A stretch of DNA of 64,000 nucleotides from Paroceanicella profunda (GTDB taxonomy: Bacteria; Pseudomonadota; Alphaproteobacteria; Rhodobacterales; Rhodobacteraceae). Positions within the stretch are counted from its first letter, which is position 1. Each line of letters begins with the position of its first letter. The stretch spans positions 1,456,501 to 1,520,500 of the forward strand of contig NZ_CP040818.1 in assembly GCF_005887635.2 (NCBI RefSeq), written 5' to 3'. Below, one piece after another: positions 10,671 through 19,110 of this stretch. A program made the translations under genes and the position numbers. Below the pieces are notes generated by a model. That model was not told the DNA's origin. It saw nothing but the letters and a program-made list of their open reading frames with translations, and searched no databases.

Positions 10671-10966
10671 ACCCTCCCGGGCGGCGCGGTGCACGTCCCG
10701 CGACAGTGCGGCGCGCCCGGGGGGAGCCAATCAATCAATCGGTTTAACGTCTTGACGCGCCGACAGGTCTCGGCCGATGCTTGAACCATGCGGCGTGCCG
10801 GGAAGGCCCGCCGGAATTTCCGCTTTTGCAACAACAGTTTTTTGGCTTCCGTGATTCGCGAATTTCACGTCCCTGAAGTCGCGTCATCACATCCGATATT
10901 CAGAGCGTCGCGTGACCGGGTGTTTCTGTGAATATTCCCCTATTCAAAAGATCCGGAAAATGAACA
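10671..10966. other. Intergenic interval with an 18-bp palindrome
   Basis: No gene is seen between the exporter and the GMC oxidoreductase. The second half is AT-richer than its surroundings. It contains the near-palindrome GTGATTCGCGAATTTCAC (10851-10868; TTCGCGAA centre, GTGA/TCAC ends), a possible regulator site for the downstream gene. Confidence 0.45.
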
Positions 10967-12676
10967 GTGATTGCAGAAGATTTATCCTTCGGCGATGGCG
11001 CGGATAGTGATGTCTGCGTGATCGGGGCCGGCCCCGTGGGGCTGGCCGTGGCCCTCACCCTCGCGCGGGGCGGACGCCGGGTCCTCGTGCTGGAGGCCGG
11101 CGGCGCAACGGCCGGCAGCCGGAGCGGCGGGCCGTTCGACCTCGACGTCGTGAACCCCGCCACGCATGGCAGCGGTGCGATGGTGTCCCGTCAGGGCCTC
11201 GGCGGCACCGCCACGGCCTGGGGCGGCGCCTGCACGCCAATGGCCGAGGGCGACCTCGCGGCCTGGCCGCGGCTCTCGCTGCCCGGCGCGCCCGCCCGTT
11301 TCGATGAGCTGAGCGGCTGGCACGCGGCGGCCGGTGAGATCCTCGGCGTTCACGGCGCGTTCGAGAGCCAGGGCCCGGAGGACGACCACGGCGCCGAGGT
11401 GCTGACCCATCAGCTCATCCGCCATTGCCGGGTGGCGGACACCGCGGCCCTGCACCATGAGGAGATCGCGCGCAGCCCCACGCTGCGCATCAGCCTCGAC
11501 ACGCGGGTGAGCGGGCTGGATTTCGCGCCGGGCAGCGGCGCGGTCACCAGCCTGGAGGTGATCCGCGGCACGGAGCGGCACATCCTGCGGCCGAAACGCA
11601 TCGTGCTGGCCTGCGGCGGCGTGCAGGCGACACGGCTGCTGCTGCTGATCCGCCGGGTGCATCCGGGCTTCCTGGGTGGCGAGGGCGGGCCGCTGGGGCG
11701 CTACTACATGGGCCATCTCTCCGGGGCCGCGGCGCGGGTGCAGTTCCGGCGGCCGGACATGGCGCGGCACTTCCTGGTCCGGCCGACGCCGGACGGGGCC
11801 TCCGCCCGGCACAGTTTCGTCCTCGCGCCCTGGCTGCGGCGCCGGGAGGGGCTGCAGGACGCCTATTTCGCCCTGATGAACGTGCCGCTGGATGATCCGT
11901 TCTACCTGAGCGGCGCGCTCTCGGCGGTGCATCTCGCGCTGGCGCTGCGCCACCGCACGCCGGAGTACATGCTGCAGTATCACCCGGGGCATCGCATCAC
12001 GCCCTTCGCCTTCGGCCTGCAGGCGCGGCGCCACCTCGGCAACGTGCTGTGCGAGCCGCTTGCCACGGTCGCCGGGCTGGTCCGGATCGCGCGGATGCGG
12101 ATGGCGGTGCAGGGGCGCCACCCGTTCTTCCAGTTCTACAATCCCCACGGCGTCTACGCCCTGCGCTACCACGCCGAGCAGGCGCCGGACCCGCAGAGCC
12201 GCATCACCCTCTCCGCCCGGCGCGACGCGGACGGTGTTCCGCTGGCGCGGGTGGACCTGCGCTTCGCGGCGGGGGATGTGGACTCGGTCCTGCGCTCGCA
12301 CCTGGCGCTGGCCAGCTGGATGCGCGCCTCCGGGCTGGGCGAGGTGACCTGGCATCATCCGGAGCCGCAGCGCGCCGCGCAGGTGCTGGCGCAGGCCTCG
12401 GACGGCTATCACCAGATCGGCTCCACCCGGATGTCCCACAGCGCCCGCACCGGGGTGGTGGACCGGAACCTGCGGGTGCATGGCGTGGCCAATCTCTTCG
12501 TGGCGGGGCCCTCGGTGCTGCCCGCGAGCGGGCGCTTTCACCCCACCTTCCCGGCCGTGGCGCTGGGGGTGCGCCTCGCGCATCACCTCATGGCGCCGGC
12601 CGAGACGCGCCCGCGCACCCGCGCGCGAAGGCCCGCCCCGGTGCCGATGGCCCGCGGCCCGGCCGCCTCGGGGTGA
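10967..12676 (+). CDS. GMC-family FAD-dependent oxidoreductase
   Basis: FAD enzyme of the glucose-methanol-choline oxidoreductase family, about 569 residues. It has the dinucleotide-binding VCVIGAGPVGLAVALTLARG near residue 15, then GGTATAWGGAC in the FAD-binding region. The C-terminal GMC domain has HQIGSTRMS and NLFVAGPSVLPASGRFHPTF, the latter with a likely active-site His. It starts with GTG at 10967 and a weak upstream GGAAAA. The last ~25 residues are Arg/Pro-rich and probably disordered. The substrate is unknown: an alcohol or sugar is usual. It stands alone on this strand. Confidence 0.85.
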   Translation: MIAEDLSFGDGADSDVCVIGAGPVGLAVALTLARGGRRVLVLEAGGATAGSRSGGPFDLDVVNPATHGSGAMVSRQGLGGTATAWGGACTPMAEGDLAAWPRLSLPGAPARFDELSGWHAAAGEILGVHGAFESQGPEDDHGAEVLTHQLIRHCRVADTAALHHEEIARSPTLRISLDTRVSGLDFAPGSGAVTSLEVIRGTERHILRPKRIVLACGGVQATRLLLLIRRVHPGFLGGEGGPLGRYYMGHLSGAAARVQFRRPDMARHFLVRPTPDGASARHSFVLAPWLRRREGLQDAYFALMNVPLDDPFYLSGALSAVHLALALRHRTPEYMLQYHPGHRITPFAFGLQARRHLGNVLCEPLATVAGLVRIARMRMAVQGRHPFFQFYNPHGVYALRYHAEQAPDPQSRITLSARRDADGVPLARVDLRFAAGDVDSVLRSHLALASWMRASGLGEVTWHHPEPQRAAQVLAQASDGYHQIGSTRMSHSARTGVVDRNLRVHGVANLFVAGPSVLPASGRFHPTFPAVALGVRLAHHLMAPAETRPRTRARRPAPVPMARGPAASG

Positions 12677-13024
12677 GAAGGGGCCGCCGGGCAGCGGGGC
12701 CGTGCCGCCGCGGGCCGTGATCTTGCGCTCTGCCGCCCGGAGCCGGAGCGCCCGGCGCCGTGCCTGGTCTGTCACACCGCGCCCGGCTGCGGCAGCGGCG
12801 GGCCGCGTGTGAACTCACCGGCCCGTGTCGGCACCATCGGGGCCGCCTCCGGCCTTACCGGGCTGGCGTCGGGCCCGGGTGGCGCCCCGGCCGGTGCCCG
12901 TGGTCAGGGGGGAGCTGCCGATGGCGCGGCCGCCTGCGCAGCGTTGCGGGAGGGCGATGGGAGCGGGGGGCCGCGGTGCCGCGCCCCGGGGAAGGAGGCA
13001 CCCGCCGTGGGGCGGGTGCGGGGG
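12677..13024. other. Intergenic, nothing recognised
   Basis: About 350 GC-rich bases between the convergent GMC and MFS genes. No coding frame with a supported start and no clear terminator hairpin with a T tract was seen. Confidence 0.5.
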
Positions 13025-14314
13025 TCACTCGGCGCTCACCATCGGGCCTGCGCCGGGTGCCGGGTCCGCGGCGGCGCCGCGGATCAGCCAGACCAGCGCG
13101 CCGAGAAACAGCACCTCGATCACGATGAAGGCGACGAAGGCCGTGGTGAAGCTGCCGCCGGAGCGGTGGATGATCAGCCCCATCAGGGCCGGGGCCACCG
13201 CGCTCGACAGGATGCCGAAGATCTCCGCATAGCCCACCGCCGCAGGGGCGATCCCGGCCGCGAAGCGCTCGCTCATCAGCGAGAAGATCGCCCCGCCGCC
13301 GATCACGGCGATGCCGCTCACCGCCGCCAGTGCCAGCATGGCGCCGAAGCTCACCTGCATGTCCATGCTCAGGGTGAAGCCGATCGCCACCAGCACCGCC
13401 ATCACCGCGCTGGCGATGATCATCCCCGGCTTCGACATGCGGTCGGCCATCAGGCCGCCGATGACGAGGAACACCACCTGCGACAGGCCCATCAGCATGC
13501 CGATCAGCCCGGCGTCCTCCACCGGCATGGCCTGGGTGGTGATCCAGCCGGGGATCACCCATGTGGCGGTTCCGGCAATGGCGAAGGTGCAGGCAGCGAT
13601 GCCGAACCCGCCCACGTAGAGCCAGCGGCTGCGGAAGATCGGCAGCAGCGGCGCGCTGTGCGGGTCGGCCGGCGCGGGGGCGGTGTCCCAGCGGAAGCCG
13701 CGGTAGCCGATCTCCTCCGGCGTGTTGCGCGCCAGCAGCAGGTCCAGCACCGCGATGATCAGGGTTCCGGCCGCCAGCACGCCGAAGAACACCCGCCAGT
13801 TCGTGGCCAGTGTGAGCGGCACGCCGAGCGCGAAGACCAGGGTGATCGCCAGGCTGTAGGCCGCCAGGATCAGCCCGACCATGAACCCGTGGCGGCGCTG
13901 CGGGAACCAGCCGAAAATGAGCTTCATGTTGCCCAGGAAGATCGCGGCGTCGAAGAAGCCGATGATCAGCCGCAGCAGCAGGAGCTGGGCATAGCTTTCC
14001 ACGAACACCTGCAGCACCATGCCGATGCCGGTGCCCAGCAGGCCGACCAGCAGCATGCGCCGCGCCGTCATCCCGCGGGAGAGCCAGGACCAGCCGACCA
14101 TGCCGATCCCGTAGGTGAGCGCGAAGATGCCCTGCGCGGTGCCGGCCTGCTCCTCGTTCAGGCCCAGGTCGGGCGAGATGAACGGGATGACGGCCGCGAG
14201 ACCGTACCAGTCCGCGGCGAGGAAGAGTTCACAGGCGAGCGCGAGGATCAGCATGCCCCATTGCCAGGAGCTGATGCGGTCTCGGTCCGCCTGGGGGAGA
14301 GTGTCCCATGTCAT
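13025..14314 (-). CDS. Major facilitator superfamily transporter
   Basis: 429-residue, twelve-TM MFS permease. The N-terminal half shows paired TMs with the loop WSWLSRGMTARRMLLVGLL (motif A-like), and the middle cytosolic loop carries RNTPEEIGYRGFRWD. It is the last gene of a minus-strand group with cupin, hydrolase and flavoenzyme genes. It probably imports the substrate of that putative catabolic pathway, an inference from context only. The start at 14314 follows AGGGACC upstream. Confidence 0.85.
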   Translation of the reverse strand: MTWDTLPQADRDRISSWQWGMLILALACELFLAADWYGLAAVIPFISPDLGLNEEQAGTAQGIFALTYGIGMVGWSWLSRGMTARRMLLVGLLGTGIGMVLQVFVESYAQLLLLRLIIGFFDAAIFLGNMKLIFGWFPQRRHGFMVGLILAAYSLAITLVFALGVPLTLATNWRVFFGVLAAGTLIIAVLDLLLARNTPEEIGYRGFRWDTAPAPADPHSAPLLPIFRSRWLYVGGFGIAACTFAIAGTATWVIPGWITTQAMPVEDAGLIGMLMGLSQVVFLVIGGLMADRMSKPGMIIASAVMAVLVAIGFTLSMDMQVSFGAMLALAAVSGIAVIGGGAIFSLMSERFAAGIAPAAVGYAEIFGILSSAVAPALMGLIIHRSGGSFTTAFVAFIVIEVLFLGALVWLIRGAAADPAPGAGPMVSAE

Positions 14315-14491
14315 GATGTGAGGTCCCTGTCGGAATGGCGGGGGGCCGCTTTCTGGCGCGGTCTCTCCCCGGAATGGAGGTGCACTGGCTGCCGCGCGGG
14401 AAGCCGCGCGCGGGGCGGGGCGCCCGGGCGGGGCGCGGGAAGCTGCGGCGGCGCCCGGGAGCGGGGCGACGCCACGGGTCAGGGGCCGGGA

Positions 14492-14938
14492 TCAGGCCGC
14501 CGGGGGCGGCAGGAACTCCAGCTCGTACTGCGAGGCGATGCGCACCACTTCGGCAGGCTCGCTCTGGTTGTGCATCAGCTTGAAGGCGTCGAGCAGGCCC
14601 CGGGTCGGGGTGACCCAGAACAGGCAGGTCACGTCGGCGCCCGAGCGGTTGAAGATCCCGTGCGGAACGTTCCTGGGCAGGCGGGCGAGGCTGCCCGGGC
14701 CGGCCTGGAACTCGGTGCCGTCGAGCCAGAAGGTGAGCGTGCCGGTGAGCACGTAGACGAACTCCTCCTGGGTGAAGTGGATGTGCGGCGGCACGAAGGT
14801 CCCGTCAGGGAAATGCGCGTGCCAGGACATGGAATCCTCGGAAACCTGCTTGAGCGTGTAGGTCTGTCCGAGGATGTTCCAGACGGTCTGGTCGAAGGCC
14901 TCGTCGGGGCCGGTGATACCGGCGGGCATGGGGGTCAT
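14492..14938 (-). CDS. Cupin-domain protein
   Basis: Single-domain cupin of 148 residues. The first cupin motif is visible in PPHIHFTQEEFVYVLTGTL (two His and a Glu as metal ligands) and the second in PRNVPHGIFNRSG. Small cupins of this form act as dioxygenases, isomerases or non-catalytic metal-binding proteins, and the sequence does not discriminate. AAAGGA sits 8 bases before the ATG. It lies in the catabolic-looking minus-strand cluster. Confidence 0.8.
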   Translation of the reverse strand: MTPMPAGITGPDEAFDQTVWNILGQTYTLKQVSEDSMSWHAHFPDGTFVPPHIHFTQEEFVYVLTGTLTFWLDGTEFQAGPGSLARLPRNVPHGIFNRSGADVTCLFWVTPTRGLLDAFKLMHNQSEPAEVVRIASQYELEFLPPPAA

Positions 14939-15171
14939 TGTCAGGTCCTTTCAGGCGGTCGGTGAACGGGGGGCGGCGCGGCGCCGGCGGTCCGGACGTG
15001 CCGGCGGGACGCCCTGCCGGCCCGGTGGCCGGCTTCCGGGCATGCCGGGCAAGGGGCCGCTCTCCGCACGGGCCGGCCGGGACGCCGGCACCGGGGGCAT
15101 GCCGGCGCGCGGGGCGGGACGCGGGGGCGCGGCCGGGCCGGTGGGGCGTGTCAGGCTGCGCCCGGCGCGGT

Positions 15172-15978
15172 TCATCGCGCGGCCAGGAAATCGGCCACGC
15201 GCGCGGCGGTCTCGGGCTTTTCCTCGAAGACCAGATGCCCCGCGCCGGGCACCAGCAGGGTCTGCGCGTCCGGCAGGCCGGCGGTCCAGGCGGGGGCCTG
15301 GGCGGCGGGGATCATCCGGTCCTCCGCGCCCCAGACCAGCAGCACCGGCATGGTGAGCCGCCGGCGCCAGCGCGCCAGCCGGGCGGAGCCGCCGGGCGCC
15401 GCGGCAACCAGCCGGCCGAGGGCGCCCATCTCGCGGCCCAGCCGGGCGCCGAACTCCGGGTCCGGCCCGTCGGGGAAATAGCGCAGCGCCACCGCGGGGT
15501 CATGGGCAAGGTAGCCCGGCACCTCCGCCGGCCCCACGCCGGAGAGATCGGCCGGAGGCGCCCCGGCCACGCCCAGCCCGGCGGGCGCGGCCAGCACGAG
15601 GGCGCGGATGCGCGCCGGCTGGCGCAGGGCGATTTCCGCTGCCATCCAGCCGCCGACCGAGAACCCGGCCAGCGCCGGCGCGTCAAGCTCCAGCGCGTCG
15701 AGAAAGGCGAGGTAGTGCAGCACGTAATCCTCGATGGCGCCTGCCTCGGGGTCATCCGCGCTCTCGCCGAACCCGGGGTGGAAGGGCAGGATCACCCGGT
15801 GCGAGGCCGTCCAGGCCCGGGCCATCTCGAAGCCGGTGAAGGTGCCGGTGCCGTGCAGGAACACCAGCGGCGGCCCGTCGCCCGCCTCGTGCCAGACAGT
15901 GTCGATCCCGCCGATCACCCGGCTGTGGCGAGTGAACCCGGCGAGCCCGGGGAGCGGGGGCGTGGAGCGGTCAGTCAT
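15172..15978 (-). CDS. Alpha/beta hydrolase
   Basis: 268-residue alpha/beta hydrolase. It has the oxyanion segment FLHGTGTF, the nucleophile elbow GFSVGGW (Ser), a late Asp in VWGAEDRMIP and the C-terminal His in VPGAGHLVFEEKPE, so the catalytic triad is complete. Proteins of this shape include C-C bond hydrolases of aromatic meta-cleavage pathways and simple esterases. The start at 15978 has GAGG 9-12 bases upstream; the frame stays open further but without a supported start. Confidence 0.85.
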   Translation of the reverse strand: MTDRSTPPLPGLAGFTRHSRVIGGIDTVWHEAGDGPPLVFLHGTGTFTGFEMARAWTASHRVILPFHPGFGESADDPEAGAIEDYVLHYLAFLDALELDAPALAGFSVGGWMAAEIALRQPARIRALVLAAPAGLGVAGAPPADLSGVGPAEVPGYLAHDPAVALRYFPDGPDPEFGARLGREMGALGRLVAAAPGGSARLARWRRRLTMPVLLVWGAEDRMIPAAQAPAWTAGLPDAQTLLVPGAGHLVFEEKPETAARVADFLAAR

Positions 15979-16370
15979 CTGCGGAACCTCGGGGTCTGGG
16001 GCGCCGGGCGCCCGGGAAGCGGGGCGCGCCCGGTGCGGGAAGGCAGGGCTGCGGGCCGGGGAGATGCCGGTGGCCTCCCGGCGCTCCGGAGCGCCGCAGG
16101 GCATCGCGTACCGGGGGCCGCGACCGGACACCGGCCGCTCCGGGCAGGGGGATTGCACGGGAGGCCCCCCGCGCGCGCCCCGACGACTCCGTGCGTGGCC
16201 CCGCCGGCGCGCCCCGGCAGGGTAGCGTGCCGGTTGGCCCGACGGGTGCGGTTCGCCGGCAGCCCGGGACGGCGCGGCCACCGGCCCGCCGAGCGGCGCA
16301 TCCCGGCGGGCGGGAGCCTGCGCGGCGTGGCCCGGGTGCGCGGGGCGGAGCGACGGGTCACGCCGCGGCC
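15979..16370. other. Intergenic, nothing recognised
   Basis: About 390 GC-rich bases between two co-oriented genes. The frames that stay open are Arg/Pro/Gly-rich by composition only. No repeat, terminator or promoter was identified. Confidence 0.45.
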
Positions 16371-17600
16371 TCAGCCGGCAATGCCGAACACGGTCCAGGG
16401 CGCGTCGGGCGGCGCGATGCCGAGCAGGCCGCGGCCGCATTCCTCCACCATCTGGTCCGCCATCAGCACGTGCTGGGTGCCGGCGTGGATGTCGCGCCAG
16501 CTCCGCTGCAGCACTGTGTCGCGCAGGCCGGCGCCCCGGGCCTGGCGATAGGCGAAGGTGCCGGTCTCCGACACCACGTCATGGATGTGGCGCAGGGCCA
16601 GCTTCACGAGGGTGAGCTGGTCCTGGCTGTGGGTCTCGCCGCGGGCATTGGTGTCGGAGATGTCCTGCCAGGCCTCGTGGGCGAAGGCGGTGGCGGCGCG
16701 GTAGCGGGCCTCCGCCTGGGCGTACTGGAAGCGGAACGAGGCGCTGTCGGAGGATTTCCCGAAAGCATCCACCCGGGCCACGATGACCTTCTTCAGCTCG
16801 TCCAGCGCGCGCCGGCCGACACCGATTGCCCAGCTCGTATGCGCCAGCGCGCTGAACCCGGCGAGGCCGAGCGCCCCCTGCGGCCCGCCGCGCAGCGGGG
16901 CGGAGATGTCGAAGTCATAGGCCATGCAGGCCGGCAGGAACAGCTCGTCCATCCCGTCCAGCACATAGTCGTAGCTGCCCGTGGCGCGCAGGCCCAGAAC
17001 GTCCCAGTTGCCCAGCAGTCTGATCGTCTCGCGCGGGTGATGGCAGACGATGATCTTCGGCTGGCCGGCCTCGCCGAACTGCATGTTGCCGTCCTGGTCG
17101 GTGACGAAGCAGCCGGAATGCACCCATTCCGCGTGGTGGATGCCCGAGCCGTAGGACCAGTTCCCCTTGATCATCCAGCCGCCCTCGACCGGCCGGGCAT
17201 AGCCGCGCGGCACGCCGTTGCCGGAGATGGTGATGTCCGGGCCCTTCGCGAACACGGTGTCCACCCCCTCCTGGTCGATGTAGATCGACATGGTGGTGCC
17301 CTCCATGTTCGAGCCCATCATGCACCAGGCGGCGGAGCCATGCGCGTAGGCGATGCGCTCGGCCAGGCGCATGGCGTCGATCGGCAGCAGCTCGGCGCCG
17401 CCCACCACGCGCGGGTAGAGCATGGTGTAGAGCCCGGCGGCGCGCATGGCGGCCACCACGTCGTCGGTGAGATGGCCCTGGGCCTCGGCCTCCGCCGCCC
17501 GGCTCTCGATCAGCGGCAGGATGCCGTCGAGGCGGGCGTGGAAGGCGGCCGGGCTGAGGTCGTCTGCCGCGGCGGCGGGGGTGGCGAACATGGTGGTCAT
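16371..17600 (-). CDS. Acyl-CoA dehydrogenase-fold flavoenzyme (monooxygenase type)
   Basis: 409-residue member of the acyl-CoA dehydrogenase superfamily. N-terminal helical domain, a beta-domain with GGWMIKGNWSYGSGIHHAEW and LRATGSYDYV, and a C-terminal four-helix domain are recognisable. The match is closer to flavin-dependent two-component monooxygenases (HsaA/DszC-like) than to CoA dehydrogenases, because the usual catalytic Glu region is not apparent. It is the first gene of the minus-strand group and divergent from a LuxR regulator. The start at 17600 has GAGGA 6-10 bases upstream. Confidence 0.8.
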   Translation of the reverse strand: MTTMFATPAAAADDLSPAAFHARLDGILPLIESRAAEAEAQGHLTDDVVAAMRAAGLYTMLYPRVVGGAELLPIDAMRLAERIAYAHGSAAWCMMGSNMEGTTMSIYIDQEGVDTVFAKGPDITISGNGVPRGYARPVEGGWMIKGNWSYGSGIHHAEWVHSGCFVTDQDGNMQFGEAGQPKIIVCHHPRETIRLLGNWDVLGLRATGSYDYVLDGMDELFLPACMAYDFDISAPLRGGPQGALGLAGFSALAHTSWAIGVGRRALDELKKVIVARVDAFGKSSDSASFRFQYAQAEARYRAATAFAHEAWQDISDTNARGETHSQDQLTLVKLALRHIHDVVSETGTFAYRQARGAGLRDTVLQRSWRDIHAGTQHVLMADQMVEECGRGLLGIAPPDAPWTVFGIAG

Positions 17601-17751
17601 GGTGAGTCCTCGTGAGTCTGCGAACTGTCCTCCGGGCGCCGTGCCGGCCGGCAGGACCCGGGAAACTGCCGCAAGGATGGGCAATGGGGAGCGCCTCGTG
17701 CGAAGGAACGCGGCGCCGTCACCGCCCATGCTTCCCCGGAGGGCAGTTTCC

Positions 17752-17813
17752 GGCAATCCCCGCAAACGGGGGGATTGCCAAGCCCCGCAATGTGGCGAAT
17801 AATTTTCGAAAAT
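17752..17813. promoter_or_regulatory. Two palindromes in the flavoenzyme/LuxR divergent region
   Basis: A perfect 10-bp inverted repeat GGCAATCCCC-N8-GGGGATTGCC spans 17752-17779. A perfect 12-bp palindrome ATTTTCGAAAAT lies at 17802-17813 in a local AT-rich patch. Both lie between divergent genes, so they are candidate operators for the adjacent LuxR-type protein; a hairpin in the leader RNA is the alternative for the first. Confidence 0.5.
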
Positions 17814-17941
17814 GCGGTCTGCCCGGAGACCGGATGCCCCCGTGCTGCCCGACATCGCTGCGCCGCCGCCCGTGGCCGCGCGCGCTGGCTCGCAGTCGAA
17901 CGGAGCGGGGGTGGCGGGATCGGGCGCGGGCCGGGCGCAGG

Positions 17942-17969
17942 GGGTGTTGCAATGAGGGTGTTGCAATGA
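17942..17969 (+). repeat. Tandem 14-bp duplication over the luxR start codon
   Basis: GGGTGTTGCAATGA occurs twice in direct tandem (17942-17955 and 17956-17969). Each copy carries an ATG. The first ATG (17952) opens a five-codon frame, MRVLQ, that ends in a TGA overlapping the start of the regulator gene (ATGA coupling). Confidence 0.85.
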
Positions 17970-18730
17970 ACGCGGGCGGCCTCGGGGCCGGCCCGGAGAC
18001 CGGCCTTGCACAGGGGGTGCTGGCCGTTGCCTCGGCGCGCTCGCCCGAGCGGCTGGGCCACGCGGTGCTGGAGGCGCTGGGCGGACCGGACTGCCCGCTG
18101 GCCCTCGGCCTCTACCTCGATGACCCGGCCCAGCCCCGGCTGGTGTTCTCCGCCCGGGCGCCGCAGCGCTTTCTGCGCGAATATGACGACGAGCTCAGCG
18201 CCAGCGACCCGGTGATCGGCGCGATGCGCGACGCGCCGCGGGTGATCGACGGCGCCGTTCTGGTCGGCGCAAGCCACTGGCGCCGCAGTCCGTTTCGCGA
18301 CCACTTGTTCCGCTGGGGCTTCACCCAGAGCCTGTGCGGCCCGCTCTGCGTGGGCGACAGGCTGGTGGGGGTGCTCTACGCCGCATCCCACGAGGGCCGG
18401 GTACGGCAGGACGGGCTGCGCGACCGGGTGGGGCTGATCTGCCGGGCCGGCTCGCTCGCGCTCACAACCATGGCCGAAACCGGCCGGCTGGAGCCGCCCC
18501 CGGTGCGCCGGCCCCTGGGCACCGCCGGCCTGCCGCCCCGCTCCGCCGAGGTGGCCACGCGGCTCTGCGCCGGGGGATCCAACAAGCAGATCGCCCGCGA
18601 CATGCAGATTTCCGAACATACGGTGAAGGAACACGTGGCCAACCTGTGCCGCCGTTTCGGCGCGCGCAACCGCACCGATCTGGTCGGCTGCCTGCTGCGC
18701 GACCCGGGCGAGGCGCTGCCCCGCGCCTGA
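17966..18730 (+). CDS. LuxR-family transcriptional regulator
   Basis: 254-residue regulator. The N-terminal ~180 residues are a GAF/autoinducer-binding-like sensor domain (with LYLDDPAQPRLVFSAR and SHWRRSPFRDHLFRWGF). The C-terminal ~60 residues are a LuxR HTH (LCAGGSNKQIARDMQISEHTVKEHVANLCRRF). The start at 17966 is preceded by GAGGGTG. It is divergently placed against the flavoenzyme operon and probably controls it. No LuxI-type synthase gene is in the window, so the signal is unknown. Confidence 0.85.
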   Translation: MNAGGLGAGPETGLAQGVLAVASARSPERLGHAVLEALGGPDCPLALGLYLDDPAQPRLVFSARAPQRFLREYDDELSASDPVIGAMRDAPRVIDGAVLVGASHWRRSPFRDHLFRWGFTQSLCGPLCVGDRLVGVLYAASHEGRVRQDGLRDRVGLICRAGSLALTTMAETGRLEPPPVRRPLGTAGLPPRSAEVATRLCAGGSNKQIARDMQISEHTVKEHVANLCRRFGARNRTDLVGCLLRDPGEALPRA

Positions 18731-19078
18731 GCCCACAATGCGGGCACCCCGTCGGGAGCGGCCTGCGAACCCCGGGTGAACCGGCGGGGGGATGGTCGCC
18801 GGACGGCCGGGCGCGGGAGGTTCGAGTGACCGGATGCGTTTCGGCGAGGCCGCGATCACCGAAGACCAGCGGAGCCGGACCGGACGGCCCTTGCCACCGG
18901 AACGGCCCCGGGCCGGACCTCCCGCAGGCGCTGCGCGACCTGCGTGTCCGGCGGGGGGGTGGCGTGCCGGAGGAACAGGCGCCAGCCGCGTCCGCCGCTG
19001 GCCCCATGCGAACTGCTCCGGCGCGCCGATGGCGGGCCGGTGCTCGCGCGTGGTGGCGCGACCGACAGGGCTGTGCTT
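18731..19078. other. Intergenic, nothing recognised
   Basis: About 350 GC-rich bases between the convergent luxR-type and dehydratase genes. No supported gene was found. Confidence 0.45.
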
Positions 19079-19110
19079 GTGATCACAGGGGGCGCCGCGC
19101 CTGTGATCAC
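19079..19110 (-). terminator. Inverted repeat at the 3' end of the dehydratase gene
   Basis: GTGATCACAGG (19079-19089) and CCTGTGATCAC (19100-19110) form a perfect 11-bp stem with a 10-base loop, overlapping the TGA stop of the minus-strand dehydratase. Each arm also contains the palindrome GTGATCAC. There is no T tract, so this may be a stabilising 3' hairpin or a protein site rather than a classical terminator. Confidence 0.45.
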
